Shown: positions 1 to 8,407, counted from the first letter of the stretch. The stretch is DNA of 64,000 nt from JAICQM01 sp963781555 (GCA_963781555.1 CAWAGB010000006.1:186001-250000), one strand, 5' to 3'. A program made the numbers and translations. Notes: a model not told the origin generated them from the sequence alone.

Positions 1-244
1 ACGTGCGCGCACGCCGCGCTGGCGGCGCGCCCCATCTCCGACGACGCCCTCAAGGTGCTGCGCCACCTCCAGCGCTCGGCAGCTCACCGAGGTGCTGCGC
101 CTCCAGCTCGTCGCCTCGCTGGCGCGCGAGACCGAGCGCCTGCTGCACACGACCATCTCCGCCGTGCTCGAGCGCGAGCTGCGGACCCGCGACTTCCTCG
201 AGGAGGTCGAGTCCCGCGAGCGCACCGCCGCGGCGCTGCCGTGA
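1..244 (+). CDS. recO: RecO C-terminal end (partial, frameshifted)
   Basis: Only the last part of this gene is in the window. Frame 1 from base 1 reads an ISDDALKVLRHLQRS segment; from about base 80 the reading moves to frame 2 (LTEVLRLQLVASLARE, then LERELRTRDFLEEV) and stops at TGA 242-244. Joined, these resemble the helical C-terminal end of the recombination-mediator protein RecO, which loads RecA at SSB-coated gaps. One surplus base between about 73 and 82 separates the frames, which may be a sequencing error or a real lesion. The identification rests on a short stretch, so it is moderate. Confidence 0.5.
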   Translation, partial: RARTPRWRRAPSPTTPSRCCATSSARQLTEVLRLQLVASLARETERLLHTTISAVLERELRTRDFLEEVESRERTAAALP

Positions 245-261
245 GCGTGCCGCTTCTCGGC

Positions 262-267
262 TAGACT
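262..267 (+). promoter_or_regulatory. -10 element TAGACT before glyS
   Basis: TAGACT lies 50-56 bases before the glyS start, in the short gap after the recO stop. No convincing -35 hexamer was seen 17 bases upstream. The same TAGA(A/C)T form recurs before several other genes of this window. Confidence 0.4.
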
Positions 268-317
268 CGGGTGCCACCCGCGCAGGAGCCGCCGACCCCA
301 CCGTGCCCGCCCCGAAC

Positions 318-1676
318 ATGGACGTCATCGTCAGCCTCGCCAAGCGCCGCGGGTTCGTCTTCCCGTCGAGCGAGATCTACGGCGGCATGGCCGGCTTCTG
401 GGACTACGGCCCGCTGGGTGTCGAGCTCAAGAACAACGTCAAGGCCGCCTGGTGGCGGCGCATGGTCGGCCTCCGGGATGACGTGGTCGGTATCGATGCC
501 GCGATCATCATGAACCCGCGCGTCTGGGAGGCATCCGGCCACGTGGCCGGCTTCAGCGACCCGATGGTCGACTGCCGAAACTGCAAGAACCGCTTCCGGG
601 AAGATGACCTCAAGGGCCCTCCGAGCGAGATCGCGTGCCCCAACTGCGGCATGAAGGGCACGCTCACCGAGGCACGCCAGTTCAACCTCATGTTCGCCAC
701 GCACGTCGGGCCGGTGGCGGAGTCCTCATCGGTCGCCTACCTGCGCCCCGAGACGGCGCAGGCCATGTTCGTCCAGTTCGACAACGTGGCGACCAGCATG
801 CGACGCAAGCTGCCGTTCGGGATCGCGCAGATCGGCAAGTCCTTCCGCAACGAGATTACCCCTGGCAACTTCATCTTCCGCGACCGCGAGCTGGAGCAGA
901 TGGAGATGGAGTTCTTCGTCCATCCGCGCGACGAGGACGAGTGGTTCGCCTACTGGGTCGACGAACGCCACCGCTGGTGGACCGATGTCCTCGGCATCGA
1001 CGCGGAGAACCTGCGCCTGCGGCCCCACGACCCCGATGAGCTGTCCCACTACTCGAAGCAGACCACCGATATCGAGTATCGCTTTCCCATCGGCTGGTCC
1101 GAGCTGGAGGGCATCGCCGACCGCACCGATTACGACCTGAAGGCGCATGCCGCGGCGAGCGGCAAGAAGCTCAGCATCTTCGACGAGGCGAGCGGCGACC
1201 ACATCGTGCCGTACGTCATCGAGCCCGCCGCCGGGGTGGACCGCGCGGTGCTGACCGTGCTGATCGACGGCTACACCGAGGAGCAGCTGGCGAAGGAGAA
1301 GCGCGTCGTCCTGCGCATCCGTCCCGAGCTCGCGCCGGTCAAGGCGGCGGTCATGCCGCTGCTCCGCAACCGCCCCGAGCTGGTCGAGCGCGCCCGCGCC
1401 CTGAGCAGCGACCTGAAGCACTCGGTGGCCGCCATGTACGACGACACCGCCAGCATCGGGAAGCTGTATCGCCGGCAGGATGAGATCGGCACCCCGTTCT
1501 GCATCACGGTCGACCCCGAATCGCTCGACGACGGCGCGGCCACCATCCGCGAGCGCGATTCGATGACCCAGGAGCGCGTCGCGCTGACGCAGATCCCCGG
1601 ACGGATTGCCGACCTCGTCGCCGGCCGCACGCCGTGGCAGGGCGTCCCGCGCGAGGCATCCGCCGAGCCGGCATGA
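318..1676 (+). CDS. glyS: Glycyl-tRNA synthetase, single-chain (alpha2) type
   Basis: Charges tRNA-Gly with glycine in the cytoplasm. The 452-residue protein opens with a conserved SSEIYGG-type segment. A four-cysteine zinc-ribbon insertion (CRNC about residue 84, CPNC about 107) follows. Class II motif 2 is FRNE near residue 175 and motif 3 is GVDR near residue 306; an anticodon-binding domain fills the last 100 residues. Length matches the homodimeric family rather than the two-subunit GlyQ/GlyS enzyme. ATG 318 was chosen because it begins directly at the conserved MDVIVSLAKRRGF segment; an in-frame GTG at 303 is the alternative. Its stop overlaps the next start by 4 nt. Confidence 0.95.
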   Translation: MDVIVSLAKRRGFVFPSSEIYGGMAGFWDYGPLGVELKNNVKAAWWRRMVGLRDDVVGIDAAIIMNPRVWEASGHVAGFSDPMVDCRNCKNRFREDDLKGPPSEIACPNCGMKGTLTEARQFNLMFATHVGPVAESSSVAYLRPETAQAMFVQFDNVATSMRRKLPFGIAQIGKSFRNEITPGNFIFRDRELEQMEMEFFVHPRDEDEWFAYWVDERHRWWTDVLGIDAENLRLRPHDPDELSHYSKQTTDIEYRFPIGWSELEGIADRTDYDLKAHAAASGKKLSIFDEASGDHIVPYVIEPAAGVDRAVLTVLIDGYTEEQLAKEKRVVLRIRPELAPVKAAVMPLLRNRPELVERARALSSDLKHSVAAMYDDTASIGKLYRRQDEIGTPFCITVDPESLDDGAATIRERDSMTQERVALTQIPGRIADLVAGRTPWQGVPREASAEPA

Positions 1677-2416
1677 GCAGCTTCGCGGAGGTCGAGGCGG
1701 CGCTCGCCAGCGGCGACCATGCCGCCGTGCTCTCCCTGACCGATGCGATCCTCGCCGAGCGGCCGGGCGACGACGCCGCTCACGAGCTGCGCGCCCGCTC
1801 CCTGCTGGCGCTCGGCCGCCACGAGGAGGCGGAGGAGCATGCCCAGGCGGCGGTGCGCCTCGACCCCGAGGAGATCCGCTACCGGGAGCTGCTTGCCGAG
1901 GTGCTGTCGGCGACCGGGGCACACCGCGACGCGGCAGCGGAATACGGGCGTCTCGCCCGCAACGACCCGCGCCAGACCGCGTGGCTCATCGCCGAGGCCG
2001 GCGAGCATCTCGAGGCCGCGCAGGCGGGGCAGTCGATCGAGGCCGCGCGCGCGGCGGTGCGGCTGGATCCGCGCAGCGGCCACGCGCAGCTCACCCTGGC
2101 GCAGGCCCTCGTTCGTGTCGGCGACGCGCGCGGCGCCTACCAGGCTGCGGGCGCCGCGCTGCGCCTGCTGGGTGGCTCGCCCGATGCGCGCGAGACGCTC
2201 GCCGACGCGCAATGGCTGGCCGGGGAGCGGGCTTCGGCGCTGGACGGCTACCGCACCCTCGCCGGATCGTTGCGCGATGCCGCGCGCGACCGGGTGCTGC
2301 GCAAGGCACGCGCGCTCTACGCCCAGGGCGCCGGCTGGCTCGGGCGCCGCGTGGCCGCCGTCCCGCCGTTGTTCGCCCTCGCCCTGCGCCTCGGCTGGCT
2401 GCGCATCGCTCCGTGA
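1673..2416 (+). CDS. TPR-repeat protein
   Basis: A 247-residue, alanine- and arginine-rich helical protein. Residues about 10-180 read as tetratricopeptide-like helical pairs (for example HEEAEEHAQAAVRLDP and IEAARAAVRLDP), which usually act as protein-interaction scaffolds. The C-terminal 30 residues are hydrophobic (PPLFALALRLGWL) and might dock to the membrane. ATG 1673 overlaps the glyS stop (ATGA) and the stop overlaps the next GTG, so the three genes are probably co-transcribed. The specific partner is unknown. Confidence 0.8.
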   Translation: MSSFAEVEAALASGDHAAVLSLTDAILAERPGDDAAHELRARSLLALGRHEEAEEHAQAAVRLDPEEIRYRELLAEVLSATGAHRDAAAEYGRLARNDPRQTAWLIAEAGEHLEAAQAGQSIEAARAAVRLDPRSGHAQLTLAQALVRVGDARGAYQAAGAALRLLGGSPDARETLADAQWLAGERASALDGYRTLAGSLRDAARDRVLRKARALYAQGAGWLGRRVAAVPPLFALALRLGWLRIAP

Positions 2417-2946
2417 CCGAGGTCCGCGTGGCGCGAACCGAGGAGCTGGATGCGGCCGCCGTCGGGGAGCTGGACCGCCTCTGCGCGGCGGCCTTCGACG
2501 AGCCCTGGGACGGGTACTGGGAGCGCATCGGTCCGGCCGTCCACGTCCTCGTTCGCGACGGCGGGATGCTGGTGGCGCATGCCTGCCACGTCGAGCGTGA
2601 CCTGGTGGCCGGTGCGCTCGAGGTGCGCGCCGCGTACGTGGAGGCGGTGGCGGTCGATCCGCAGCGGCAGGGGAGCGGGCTCGGCAGCATCGCCATGCGC
2701 CGCCTCGGTGAGCTGATCGTGGTCGCATACCCGCTCGGCGCGCTCGCCACCGGCAGGAACGCCTTCTACGAACGCCTCGGCTGGGAGACGTGGCGCGGCG
2801 AGATCTGGCTGGCCGAGCACGGGGGGCGGCGGCGCATGCCGGAACAGGAAGGTGACGTGATGATCCTGCGCACCCCCACCACGCCCTCCGCCCTGGACGC
2901 GGACGCTCCACTGGTCGGATGGGCACGCGCGGCCGATCCATGGTGA
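2413..2946 (+). CDS. GNAT acetyltransferase resembling aminoglycoside 2'-N-acetyltransferase, AAC(2')-I
   Basis: A 177-residue GNAT-fold protein starting at GTG 2413, which overlaps the preceding stop (GTGA). The core YVEAVAVDPQRQG followed by YPLGALAT and FYERLGW aligns by eye with the AAC(2')-I family of mycobacteria and Providencia (YVEGVAV, YQLGALS, LYASRGW in AAC(2')-Ic). The C-terminus GDVMILRTP...DWxxxDxW-like (GWARAADPW) also matches that family's ending, and length fits (about 181 aa). AAC(2') enzymes transfer acetyl from acetyl-CoA to the 2'-amine of aminoglycosides, but several chromosomal members may serve peptidoglycan or unknown amines. Substrate here is inference. Confidence 0.75.
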   Translation: MTEVRVARTEELDAAAVGELDRLCAAAFDEPWDGYWERIGPAVHVLVRDGGMLVAHACHVERDLVAGALEVRAAYVEAVAVDPQRQGSGLGSIAMRRLGELIVVAYPLGALATGRNAFYERLGWETWRGEIWLAEHGGRRRMPEQEGDVMILRTPTTPSALDADAPLVGWARAADPW

Positions 2947-2951
2947 GCGTG

Positions 2952-2957
2952 TAGCAT
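2952..2957 (+). promoter_or_regulatory. -10 element TAGCAT directly before corA
   Basis: TAGCAT ends six bases before the GTG start of the CorA gene, so transcription would begin at or beside the start codon (candidate leaderless mRNA). No clear -35 box. Confidence 0.35.
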
Positions 2958-2963
2958 CCGGGC

Positions 2964-3917
2964 GTGAGCATCGAGGCACTCCTCTCACGCGCGGACGGCA
3001 GCGACGCCATCCTCACAGCTGAGCAGCTCAGCTCGCGCGTCGGTAGCGATGAGCTGCTGTGGGTGGACCTGGTGGCGCCGGACGAGCGGGAGGTCGCCGT
3101 CCTGCGGCGCCAGCTCGACCTCTCCGATGCGGCAGTCGAGGCCCTGACCACGCAGCACCCGCGCGTTCACGCGCGGGTGCTGGAGGACGGCGTGGAGGTC
3201 GTCGTGGCGGCGGTCAACGTGGAGCACGACGACGAGCCCGATCGGATCCAGATCCTGGTCGGCGACCGCTTCGTCATCACCCGCCATGCGACCCGACTCG
3301 CCTTCCTCGACGAGCATCGGGAGCGCATCCAGGACCAGCGCGAAGTCGGACGCCTGACGTCCGCCGAGTTTCTCGCCGAGGTGCTCAACTGGCAGCTCGA
3401 CACGTTCTTCACCGGTGCCGACCTCCTGGAGCGCGAGGTCGACCGGCTCGATGACGCTGCGCTGCGCACCGAGCGTGACCTGCTCGACCGGTTGGTCGCC
3501 ATGCGCCGTCGCATCGCCGGCTTCCGCCGGCTGCTCATCCCGCATCGCGACGTCTACGCCGAGCTGGCGCGGCCCGACTTCCTCCCGAAGCGGCACCGCG
3601 TGGCGGCGGACGAGCTCCAGCGCCTGGTCGACCGCTTCGAGCGCGCCAACGAGGCGTTCTCGAACGCGCGGGAGATGCTGATCGGCACGTTCGACGTGCA
3701 CATGACCCGCACGGCGCAGCGCACCAATGATGTGATGCGCCTGCTGACCCTCGCTTCGGTGGTGCTGCTCCCGGCGGTCGTCATCGCAGGCGTGATGGGC
3801 ATGAACTTCAAGGTCCCGATCTTTGACAACTCGCTCTTCTTCTGGGTCGTCATCGGCGTGATGCTGGCCCTGGCGGCGACCACGATCCTCGTTGCTCGCT
3901 GGCGGCGCTGGCTGTAG
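2964..3917 (+). CDS. corA: CorA family divalent-cation (Mg2+/Co2+) transporter
   Basis: A 317-residue membrane transporter that lets Mg2+ (and Co2+/Ni2+) down the membrane potential. A long acidic cytoplasmic domain with helical stretches (residues 1-250) is followed by two C-terminal membrane helices (about 255-278 and 290-312). The signature GMN tripeptide, in GVMGMNF near residue 277, ends the first helix. It starts at GTG 2964 after its own short promoter and stands apart from the glyS group. CorA proteins are pentameric and usually gated by cytoplasmic Mg2+. Confidence 0.93.
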   Translation: MSIEALLSRADGSDAILTAEQLSSRVGSDELLWVDLVAPDEREVAVLRRQLDLSDAAVEALTTQHPRVHARVLEDGVEVVVAAVNVEHDDEPDRIQILVGDRFVITRHATRLAFLDEHRERIQDQREVGRLTSAEFLAEVLNWQLDTFFTGADLLEREVDRLDDAALRTERDLLDRLVAMRRRIAGFRRLLIPHRDVYAELARPDFLPKRHRVAADELQRLVDRFERANEAFSNAREMLIGTFDVHMTRTAQRTNDVMRLLTLASVVLLPAVVIAGVMGMNFKVPIFDNSLFFWVVIGVMLALAATTILVARWRRWL

Positions 3918-3938
3918 GGTCGAAGCCAACCAGCGGGG

Positions 3939-3944
3939 TACACT
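3939..3944 (+). promoter_or_regulatory. -10 element TACACT before ppdK
   Basis: TACACT lies 40 bases upstream of the ppdK GTG start, giving a leader of about 35 nt that contains a GAGGA ribosome-binding site (3969-3973). Confidence 0.4.
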
Positions 3945-3984
3945 GGCCCTCCCAGGCACGCACCGAACGAGGACCTCGCCACTC

Positions 3985-6777
3985 GTGACCACCACCTCCA
4001 CGACCCCGACCGCCGACGCCGGACAGCAGCCCGGCAAGCTCATCTACACGTTCGCCGAGGGCAACGCCCAGATGCGCCAGCTGCTCGGCGGCAAGGGCGC
4101 CGGGCTGGCCGAGATGACGAACGCGGGGCTGCCGGTGCCGCCCGGATTCACCATCACCACCGAGGCGTGCAACGCGTACTACGCGGCGGGCAAGGAGCTC
4201 CCCGAGGGGCTGTGGGACGACGTGGTGGCCCACATGCGCACCCTGGAGGGGGAGACGGGCAAGGGCTTCGGCGACGCGGCCAACCCGCTCCTGGTGAGCG
4301 TCCGCTCCGGCGCCGCCTTCTCGATGCCGGGGATGATGGACACCGTCCTCAACCTTGGCCTCAACCCGGAGACGGTGCAGGGGCTCATCAAGCTCACCGG
4401 CAACGACCGCTTCGCCTGGGACGCGTGGCGCCGCTTCACCGCCATGTTCGGGCGCATCGTGCTCGACATCCCGGCGCCGACCTTCGACGAGCCGCTCGAG
4501 CAGCTCAAGGAGCAGCGCGGCGTCACCGCCGACACCGACCTGGGCGCGGACGACCTGCGCGGCCTCGCTGATCGGTACACGGGGATCGTCAAGGAGAGGA
4601 CCGGCAACGACTTCCCGACCGATCCGTACCAGCAGCTTGAGCTGGCGGTGCGTGCCGTCTTCGACAGCTGGTTCGGCAAGCGTGCCCACGACTACCGCGA
4701 GTTCAACAAGATCCCGCACGACCTGGGCACTGCGGTCAACATCGTGACCATGGTGTTCGGCAACATGGGCGCCGATTCCGGCACCGGCGTGGCCTTTACC
4801 CGTGACCCGAACACCGGCGAGAAGGTCCTCTACGGCGAGTATCTGACCAACGCCCAGGGCGAGGACGTGGTCGCCGGGGTGCGCACTCCCGAGAAGATCA
4901 GCCACATGCGCGACGAGCTGCCGGAGGTGTACCGCCAGTTCGAGGAGATCGGCCAGACGCTGGAGCGCCACTATCGCGACGTCCAGGACCTGGAGTTCAC
5001 GATCGAGCGCGGGACGCTGTACATGCTCCAGACCCGCTCCGCCAAGCGCACCGCGCCGGCCGCGGTGAAGATCGCGGTCGACATGGCCAACGAGGGCGTC
5101 CTGACGAAGGAAGAGGCGCTCCAGCGGGTGGACCCGGCGCAGATCGTCCAGCTTCTCCTGCCACGCTTCGACGAGGCCGCCAAGGGCAAGGCCCAGGACC
5201 GCTTCCTGGGCAAGGGCCTCAACGCGTCGCCGGGCGCCGCCACCGGTCGCGCCGTGTTCGACCCGGACCGCGCGGTCGAGCTGCGCGATGGAGGCGACCC
5301 GGTGATCCTGTGCCGCGTCGAGACCTCGCCGGACGACGTGCACGGCATGCTCGCCGCCAAGGGCGTGCTCACCGCGCGCGGGGGCGCCACGAGCCACGCG
5401 GCGGTCGTGGCGCGCTCCATGGGTCTGCCCTGCGTGGCGGGTGCGGAGAGCCTGCGCATCGACTACGCGGCGCGCACCATGCGGGCCGGCAGCGTCACCG
5501 TCGCCGAGGGCGACATGATCAGCATCGACGGCACCACCGGCGAGATCTACGCCGGCGAGCTGCCGACCATCGAGGCGAAGTTCGAGGACGAGCACGACCT
5601 GGCGACGCTCCTCGGCTGGGCGGACGCGACCCGACGCCTCCAGGTGTGGGCGAATGCCGACTACCCGCGCGACGCGGAGCGCGCGCGGGCGTTCGGGGCG
5701 CAGGGCATCGGTCTGTGCCGGACGGAGCACATGTTCTTCGAGGAGGAGCGCCTCCCGACCGTGCGGAGGATGATCCTGGCGGCCAACGCCGCCACCGCCG
5801 CGAAGCGCCGCACCGATGCTGATCGGTCCGCGGAGGATACGGAGGCGATCACCGTCTTCGATGCCGCGCTCGCCGATCTGGAGACCCTCCAGACCGATGA
5901 CTTCGCGGGCCTCTTCCGGGCGATGGACGGCCTGCCGGTGGTCATCCGCCTCATCGACCCGCCGCTCCACGAGTTCCTGCCGTCGTTCGACGAGCTGCTC
6001 GAGAAGGTGACCCGCCTGCGCACCCAGCGCGACGACGGCAAGACGATCGATGAGGGCGAGCTGGACGAGGCCACCGAGCTGCTGCACGCGGTCGAGGCGA
6101 TGCGCGAGCAGAACCCGATGCTCGGCCTGCGCGGCTGCCGCCTCGGGATCCTGATCCCGGACATCGTGAAGATGCAGACCCGCGCCATCCTCAACGCGGC
6201 GGCGCGCGTGAACGCCGAGGGGAAAACCGCGCTGCCGGAGATCATGATCCCGCTGGTCGGGCACGTGAACGAGCTGAAGGCGACGCGGGAGATCCTGGTC
6301 GCCGAGGCGGAGCGGATCGTCGCGGACAGCGGCGTCACGGTCGCCTACAAATTCGGCACCATGATCGAGATCCCGCGCGCCTGCCTCACCGCCGGCGAGA
6401 TCGCGGAGCATGCCGAGTTCTTCAGCTTCGGCACCAACGACCTGACCCAGATGACGTTCGGCTACTCGCGCGACGACGCGGAGGGCAAGTTCCTGATGCA
6501 GTACGTCGAGCAGAAGATCCTGCCCGAGAACCCGTTCCAGGTGCTGGATGCCACGGGCGTCGGGCAGCTGGTGGCGATGGGCGTCGAGAAGGGTCGCGCA
6601 GCGCGGCCGGGTCTCAAGGTTGGCATCTGCGGCGAGCATGGTGGCGATCCGGCGAGCATCGCCTTCTGCCACTCGGTCGGCCTGGACTACGTGTCGTGCT
6701 CACCGTTCCGCGTTCCGGTCGCGCGGCTTGCCGCCGCGCAGGCCGCGCTGGCGAGCTCCGAGGTCCGCGACAAGTAG
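3985..6777 (+). CDS. ppdK: Pyruvate, phosphate dikinase
   Basis: Interconverts pyruvate + ATP + Pi and phosphoenolpyruvate + AMP + PPi, a link between glycolysis and gluconeogenesis. The 930-residue protein has the three family domains: N-terminal ATP-grasp domain (about 1-340, GGKGAGLAEM near the start), the swivelling phosphohistidine domain with GGATSHAAVVAR (His near 471), and the C-terminal TIM barrel with the GICGEHGGDP active-site cysteine near 881. GTG 3985 is preceded by GAGGA at 11 nt spacing; the open frame extends upstream but that part overlaps corA. Monocistronic; convergent with the sigma/anti-sigma pair. PPDK with malic enzyme (27.7 kb) would allow a malate-pyruvate-PEP route. 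Confidence 0.97.
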   Translation: MTTTSTTPTADAGQQPGKLIYTFAEGNAQMRQLLGGKGAGLAEMTNAGLPVPPGFTITTEACNAYYAAGKELPEGLWDDVVAHMRTLEGETGKGFGDAANPLLVSVRSGAAFSMPGMMDTVLNLGLNPETVQGLIKLTGNDRFAWDAWRRFTAMFGRIVLDIPAPTFDEPLEQLKEQRGVTADTDLGADDLRGLADRYTGIVKERTGNDFPTDPYQQLELAVRAVFDSWFGKRAHDYREFNKIPHDLGTAVNIVTMVFGNMGADSGTGVAFTRDPNTGEKVLYGEYLTNAQGEDVVAGVRTPEKISHMRDELPEVYRQFEEIGQTLERHYRDVQDLEFTIERGTLYMLQTRSAKRTAPAAVKIAVDMANEGVLTKEEALQRVDPAQIVQLLLPRFDEAAKGKAQDRFLGKGLNASPGAATGRAVFDPDRAVELRDGGDPVILCRVETSPDDVHGMLAAKGVLTARGGATSHAAVVARSMGLPCVAGAESLRIDYAARTMRAGSVTVAEGDMISIDGTTGEIYAGELPTIEAKFEDEHDLATLLGWADATRRLQVWANADYPRDAERARAFGAQGIGLCRTEHMFFEEERLPTVRRMILAANAATAAKRRTDADRSAEDTEAITVFDAALADLETLQTDDFAGLFRAMDGLPVVIRLIDPPLHEFLPSFDELLEKVTRLRTQRDDGKTIDEGELDEATELLHAVEAMREQNPMLGLRGCRLGILIPDIVKMQTRAILNAAARVNAEGKTALPEIMIPLVGHVNELKATREILVAEAERIVADSGVTVAYKFGTMIEIPRACLTAGEIAEHAEFFSFGTNDLTQMTFGYSRDDAEGKFLMQYVEQKILPENPFQVLDATGVGQLVAMGVEKGRAARPGLKVGICGEHGGDPASIAFCHSVGLDYVSCSPFRVPVARLAAAQAALASSEVRDK

Positions 6778-6796
6778 AGGACCCGCCCGGGAGCGG

Positions 6797-7651
6797 TCAG
6801 GCCGATGCCTCTTCGCCGTTCAGCGTGCACCCGGGGTCTGCTGCGTCGATGAGCAGGTCTCCGTCGTTGTCGATGCCGTCGGCGCAGTCGTCGGGCGGCG
6901 GCGGCGGGTCGGCCGATGCCTCGTCGCCGTTCAGCGTGCACCCGGGGTCTGCTGCGTCGATGAGCAGGTCTCCGTCGTTGTCGATGCCGTCGGCGCAGTC
7001 GTCGGGCGGCGGCGGGTCGGCCGATGCCTCGTCGCCGTTCAGCGTGCACCCGGGGTCTGCTGCGTCGATCAGCAGGTCCCCGTCGTTGTCGATGCCGTCG
7101 GCGCAGTCGTCGGGCGGCGGCGGCAGGCTCGGGACGAGGGTCGGGGAAGGACTCGGCGTGGCGATCCTGGTGGGTCGCGGCGTCGCGACCACGGCCGGCG
7201 GGGGAACGTACAGGATCCCGGTGGCGCTTGGAGCCGCCGTGGGCGTGGGTGAGCCCGTGGGAGTCGGGCTGGCGGTCTCGGACGGAATCGGGCTGCTCCT
7301 GGCGACCGGCGCGCCGGTACCGGCAAGCACCTGCTGCTGAGGAGAGGCCAGCGGCCGGCCTGCCGTGATCAGCGACGCGCCGAGCATCCCCGTGCCGAGC
7401 GCGACGATCACGACGACGGCGCTTGCGACTGCGGTCCGCAATGCGACCCTGGCGGGGGCTGCAGGCGTTCGACCGCGCGAGGCGGGGAGGGGCGCAGTGC
7501 CCAGATCGATCGAGCCCAGCGCATCGAGCGCGGCGATGCCCGCGATGCACGTCGCGCAGCCGCTCGCGTGGACCGCCGCGTCGCGCGGAGGATCGTCCCG
7601 AGCGCCGTCGGAGAGCCACGCGGCGAAGCGTGTGTGGAGGTCGCCACTCAC
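6797..7651 (-). CDS. Anti-sigma-like membrane protein with three DNDGD repeats
   Basis: A 284-residue protein whose GTG start overlaps the sigma-factor stop (GTGA). The N-terminus holds a zinc-binding anti-sigma-like motif HASGCATC (about residues 28-35). A single membrane helix (about 70-95) and a Pro/Thr/Ser-rich spacer follow. The C-terminus carries three nearly identical 36-residue repeats of the type CADGIDNDGDLLID...DPGC, separated by proline runs. Such C-DGIDNDGD-C units occur in secreted proteins and look like Ca2+-binding loops with a disulfide. By topology the repeats would lie outside the membrane and the zinc motif inside, where it could hold the partner sigma factor. The sensing role is inference. 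Confidence 0.8.
   Translation of the reverse strand: MSGDLHTRFAAWLSDGARDDPPRDAAVHASGCATCIAGIAALDALGSIDLGTAPLPASRGRTPAAPARVALRTAVASAVVVIVALGTGMLGASLITAGRPLASPQQQVLAGTGAPVARSSPIPSETASPTPTGSPTPTAAPSATGILYVPPPAVVATPRPTRIATPSPSPTLVPSLPPPPDDCADGIDNDGDLLIDAADPGCTLNGDEASADPPPPDDCADGIDNDGDLLIDAADPGCTLNGDEASADPPPPPDDCADGIDNDGDLLIDAADPGCTLNGEEASA
6801..7127. repeat. Three 108-111 bp in-frame tandem repeats
   Basis: Copies begin at 6801, 6912 and 7020. They are nearly identical and differ in length by three bases (one proline codon). They encode the DNDGD repeats of the minus-strand anti-sigma-like protein. Near-identity at the DNA level indicates recent duplication or ongoing homogenisation. Confidence 0.9.
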
Positions 7652-8205
7652 GGGGTGAGGCCTCCCATCGCCCGCGCGGCGGTGTGCCGCACGCGCTCGC
7701 CGATCTCGCCCACCGGGCCGCCGAGGTCTGGCGCCTCCTCGGTGTGGCGCGCGATGAACTGGCGCCGCGCCCTGACGACCGCGCGCCGCGCGCGGCTCGG
7801 CGACATGCCCAGGATCGTCGCCACGTCGTCCTCGGCGAAGCCCTCGATCTGTCCGGCCAGCAGTGCAGCCCGTTCGATCATGCTGAGGCGCCCCACTGCC
7901 GCGGCAGCCGCACGGTCCACGCCCAGCTGGCCGAGGGTGGCGAGACGCTCGTCGTTCAGGACCGGGCGCGGCCCTCGCCGGCGCGCGAGCTTGAGCACGT
8001 GCTGACGGAGGCTCGCAGCCGCGCGCTCGGGATGGCCGAGCCGCGCCGCGTCCGACGAGACCAGCGCGATCGCATCGGCGGAAAGGCTCGCCGCGAAGCG
8101 TCGGTCGCCGAGCACCAGTACCAGGGCGAACCCATGGAGGCGCGCGGCGTGCAGGTCGCGGAAGGCGGCGAGCAGCAGGTCAGCCTCTGGCGATGATTGG
8201 GACAT
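7648..8205 (-). CDS. Sigma-70 family (ECF-like) RNA polymerase sigma factor
   Basis: A 185-residue alternative sigma factor. The C-terminal half has a region 4 helix-turn-helix (LSMIERAALLAGQIEGF, then VATILGMSPSRARRAVVRA) for -35 recognition. The N-terminal region 2 is divergent and short, so promoter melting specificity cannot be guessed. It is translationally coupled to the anti-sigma-like gene downstream. ATG 8205 has a weak GAGG close upstream. Confidence 0.8.
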   Translation of the reverse strand: MSQSSPEADLLLAAFRDLHAARLHGFALVLVLGDRRFAASLSADAIALVSSDAARLGHPERAAASLRQHVLKLARRRGPRPVLNDERLATLGQLGVDRAAAAAVGRLSMIERAALLAGQIEGFAEDDVATILGMSPSRARRAVVRARRQFIARHTEEAPDLGGPVGEIGERVRHTAARAMGGLTP

Positions 8206-8314
8206 GGCCTCGATGGTGGTGATGGGCGGTGCAGGGCGGTTACGAGGGGTTGCGCGGTCGAGTGTACCCGGAGGCGCAGCAGCGGATAGCGGTCGTGCGC
8301 GAGCGTGCGAAGCC

Positions 8315-8343
8315 TTGATCAGGCCTTGACAACGGTGTAGGAT
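8315..8343 (+). promoter_or_regulatory. dnaG-rpoD promoter
   Basis: TTGATC (8315-8320), a 17-bp spacer and TAGGAT (8338-8343) form a good sigma-A-type promoter; predicted start near 8350, about 58 nt before dnaG. TTGACA also occurs three times nearby, at 8326, 8358 and 8370, the last two in CCCCTTGACAA contexts 12 bp apart; these may be extra -35 elements or a protein-binding repeat. Confidence 0.55.
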
Positions 8344-8407
8344 TCACTCCACACCCCTTGACAAACCCCTTGACAACAATTGCACCCCCTCACGGATCAG
8401 CTTCCGC

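Noticed and set aside
726..1922. A 398-codon minus-strand frame opposite glyS.
   Set aside because: Antisense shadow with no recognisable domain.
3850..6672. A 940-codon open frame on the minus strand opposite ppdK.
   Set aside because: It mirrors a highly conserved gene on the plus strand and has no recognisable domain; GC-rich genes routinely leave long antisense frames.
6801..7127. Tandem repeats as a CRISPR array.
   Set aside because: Units are 108-111 bp, adjacent without spacers and in frame with a protein.
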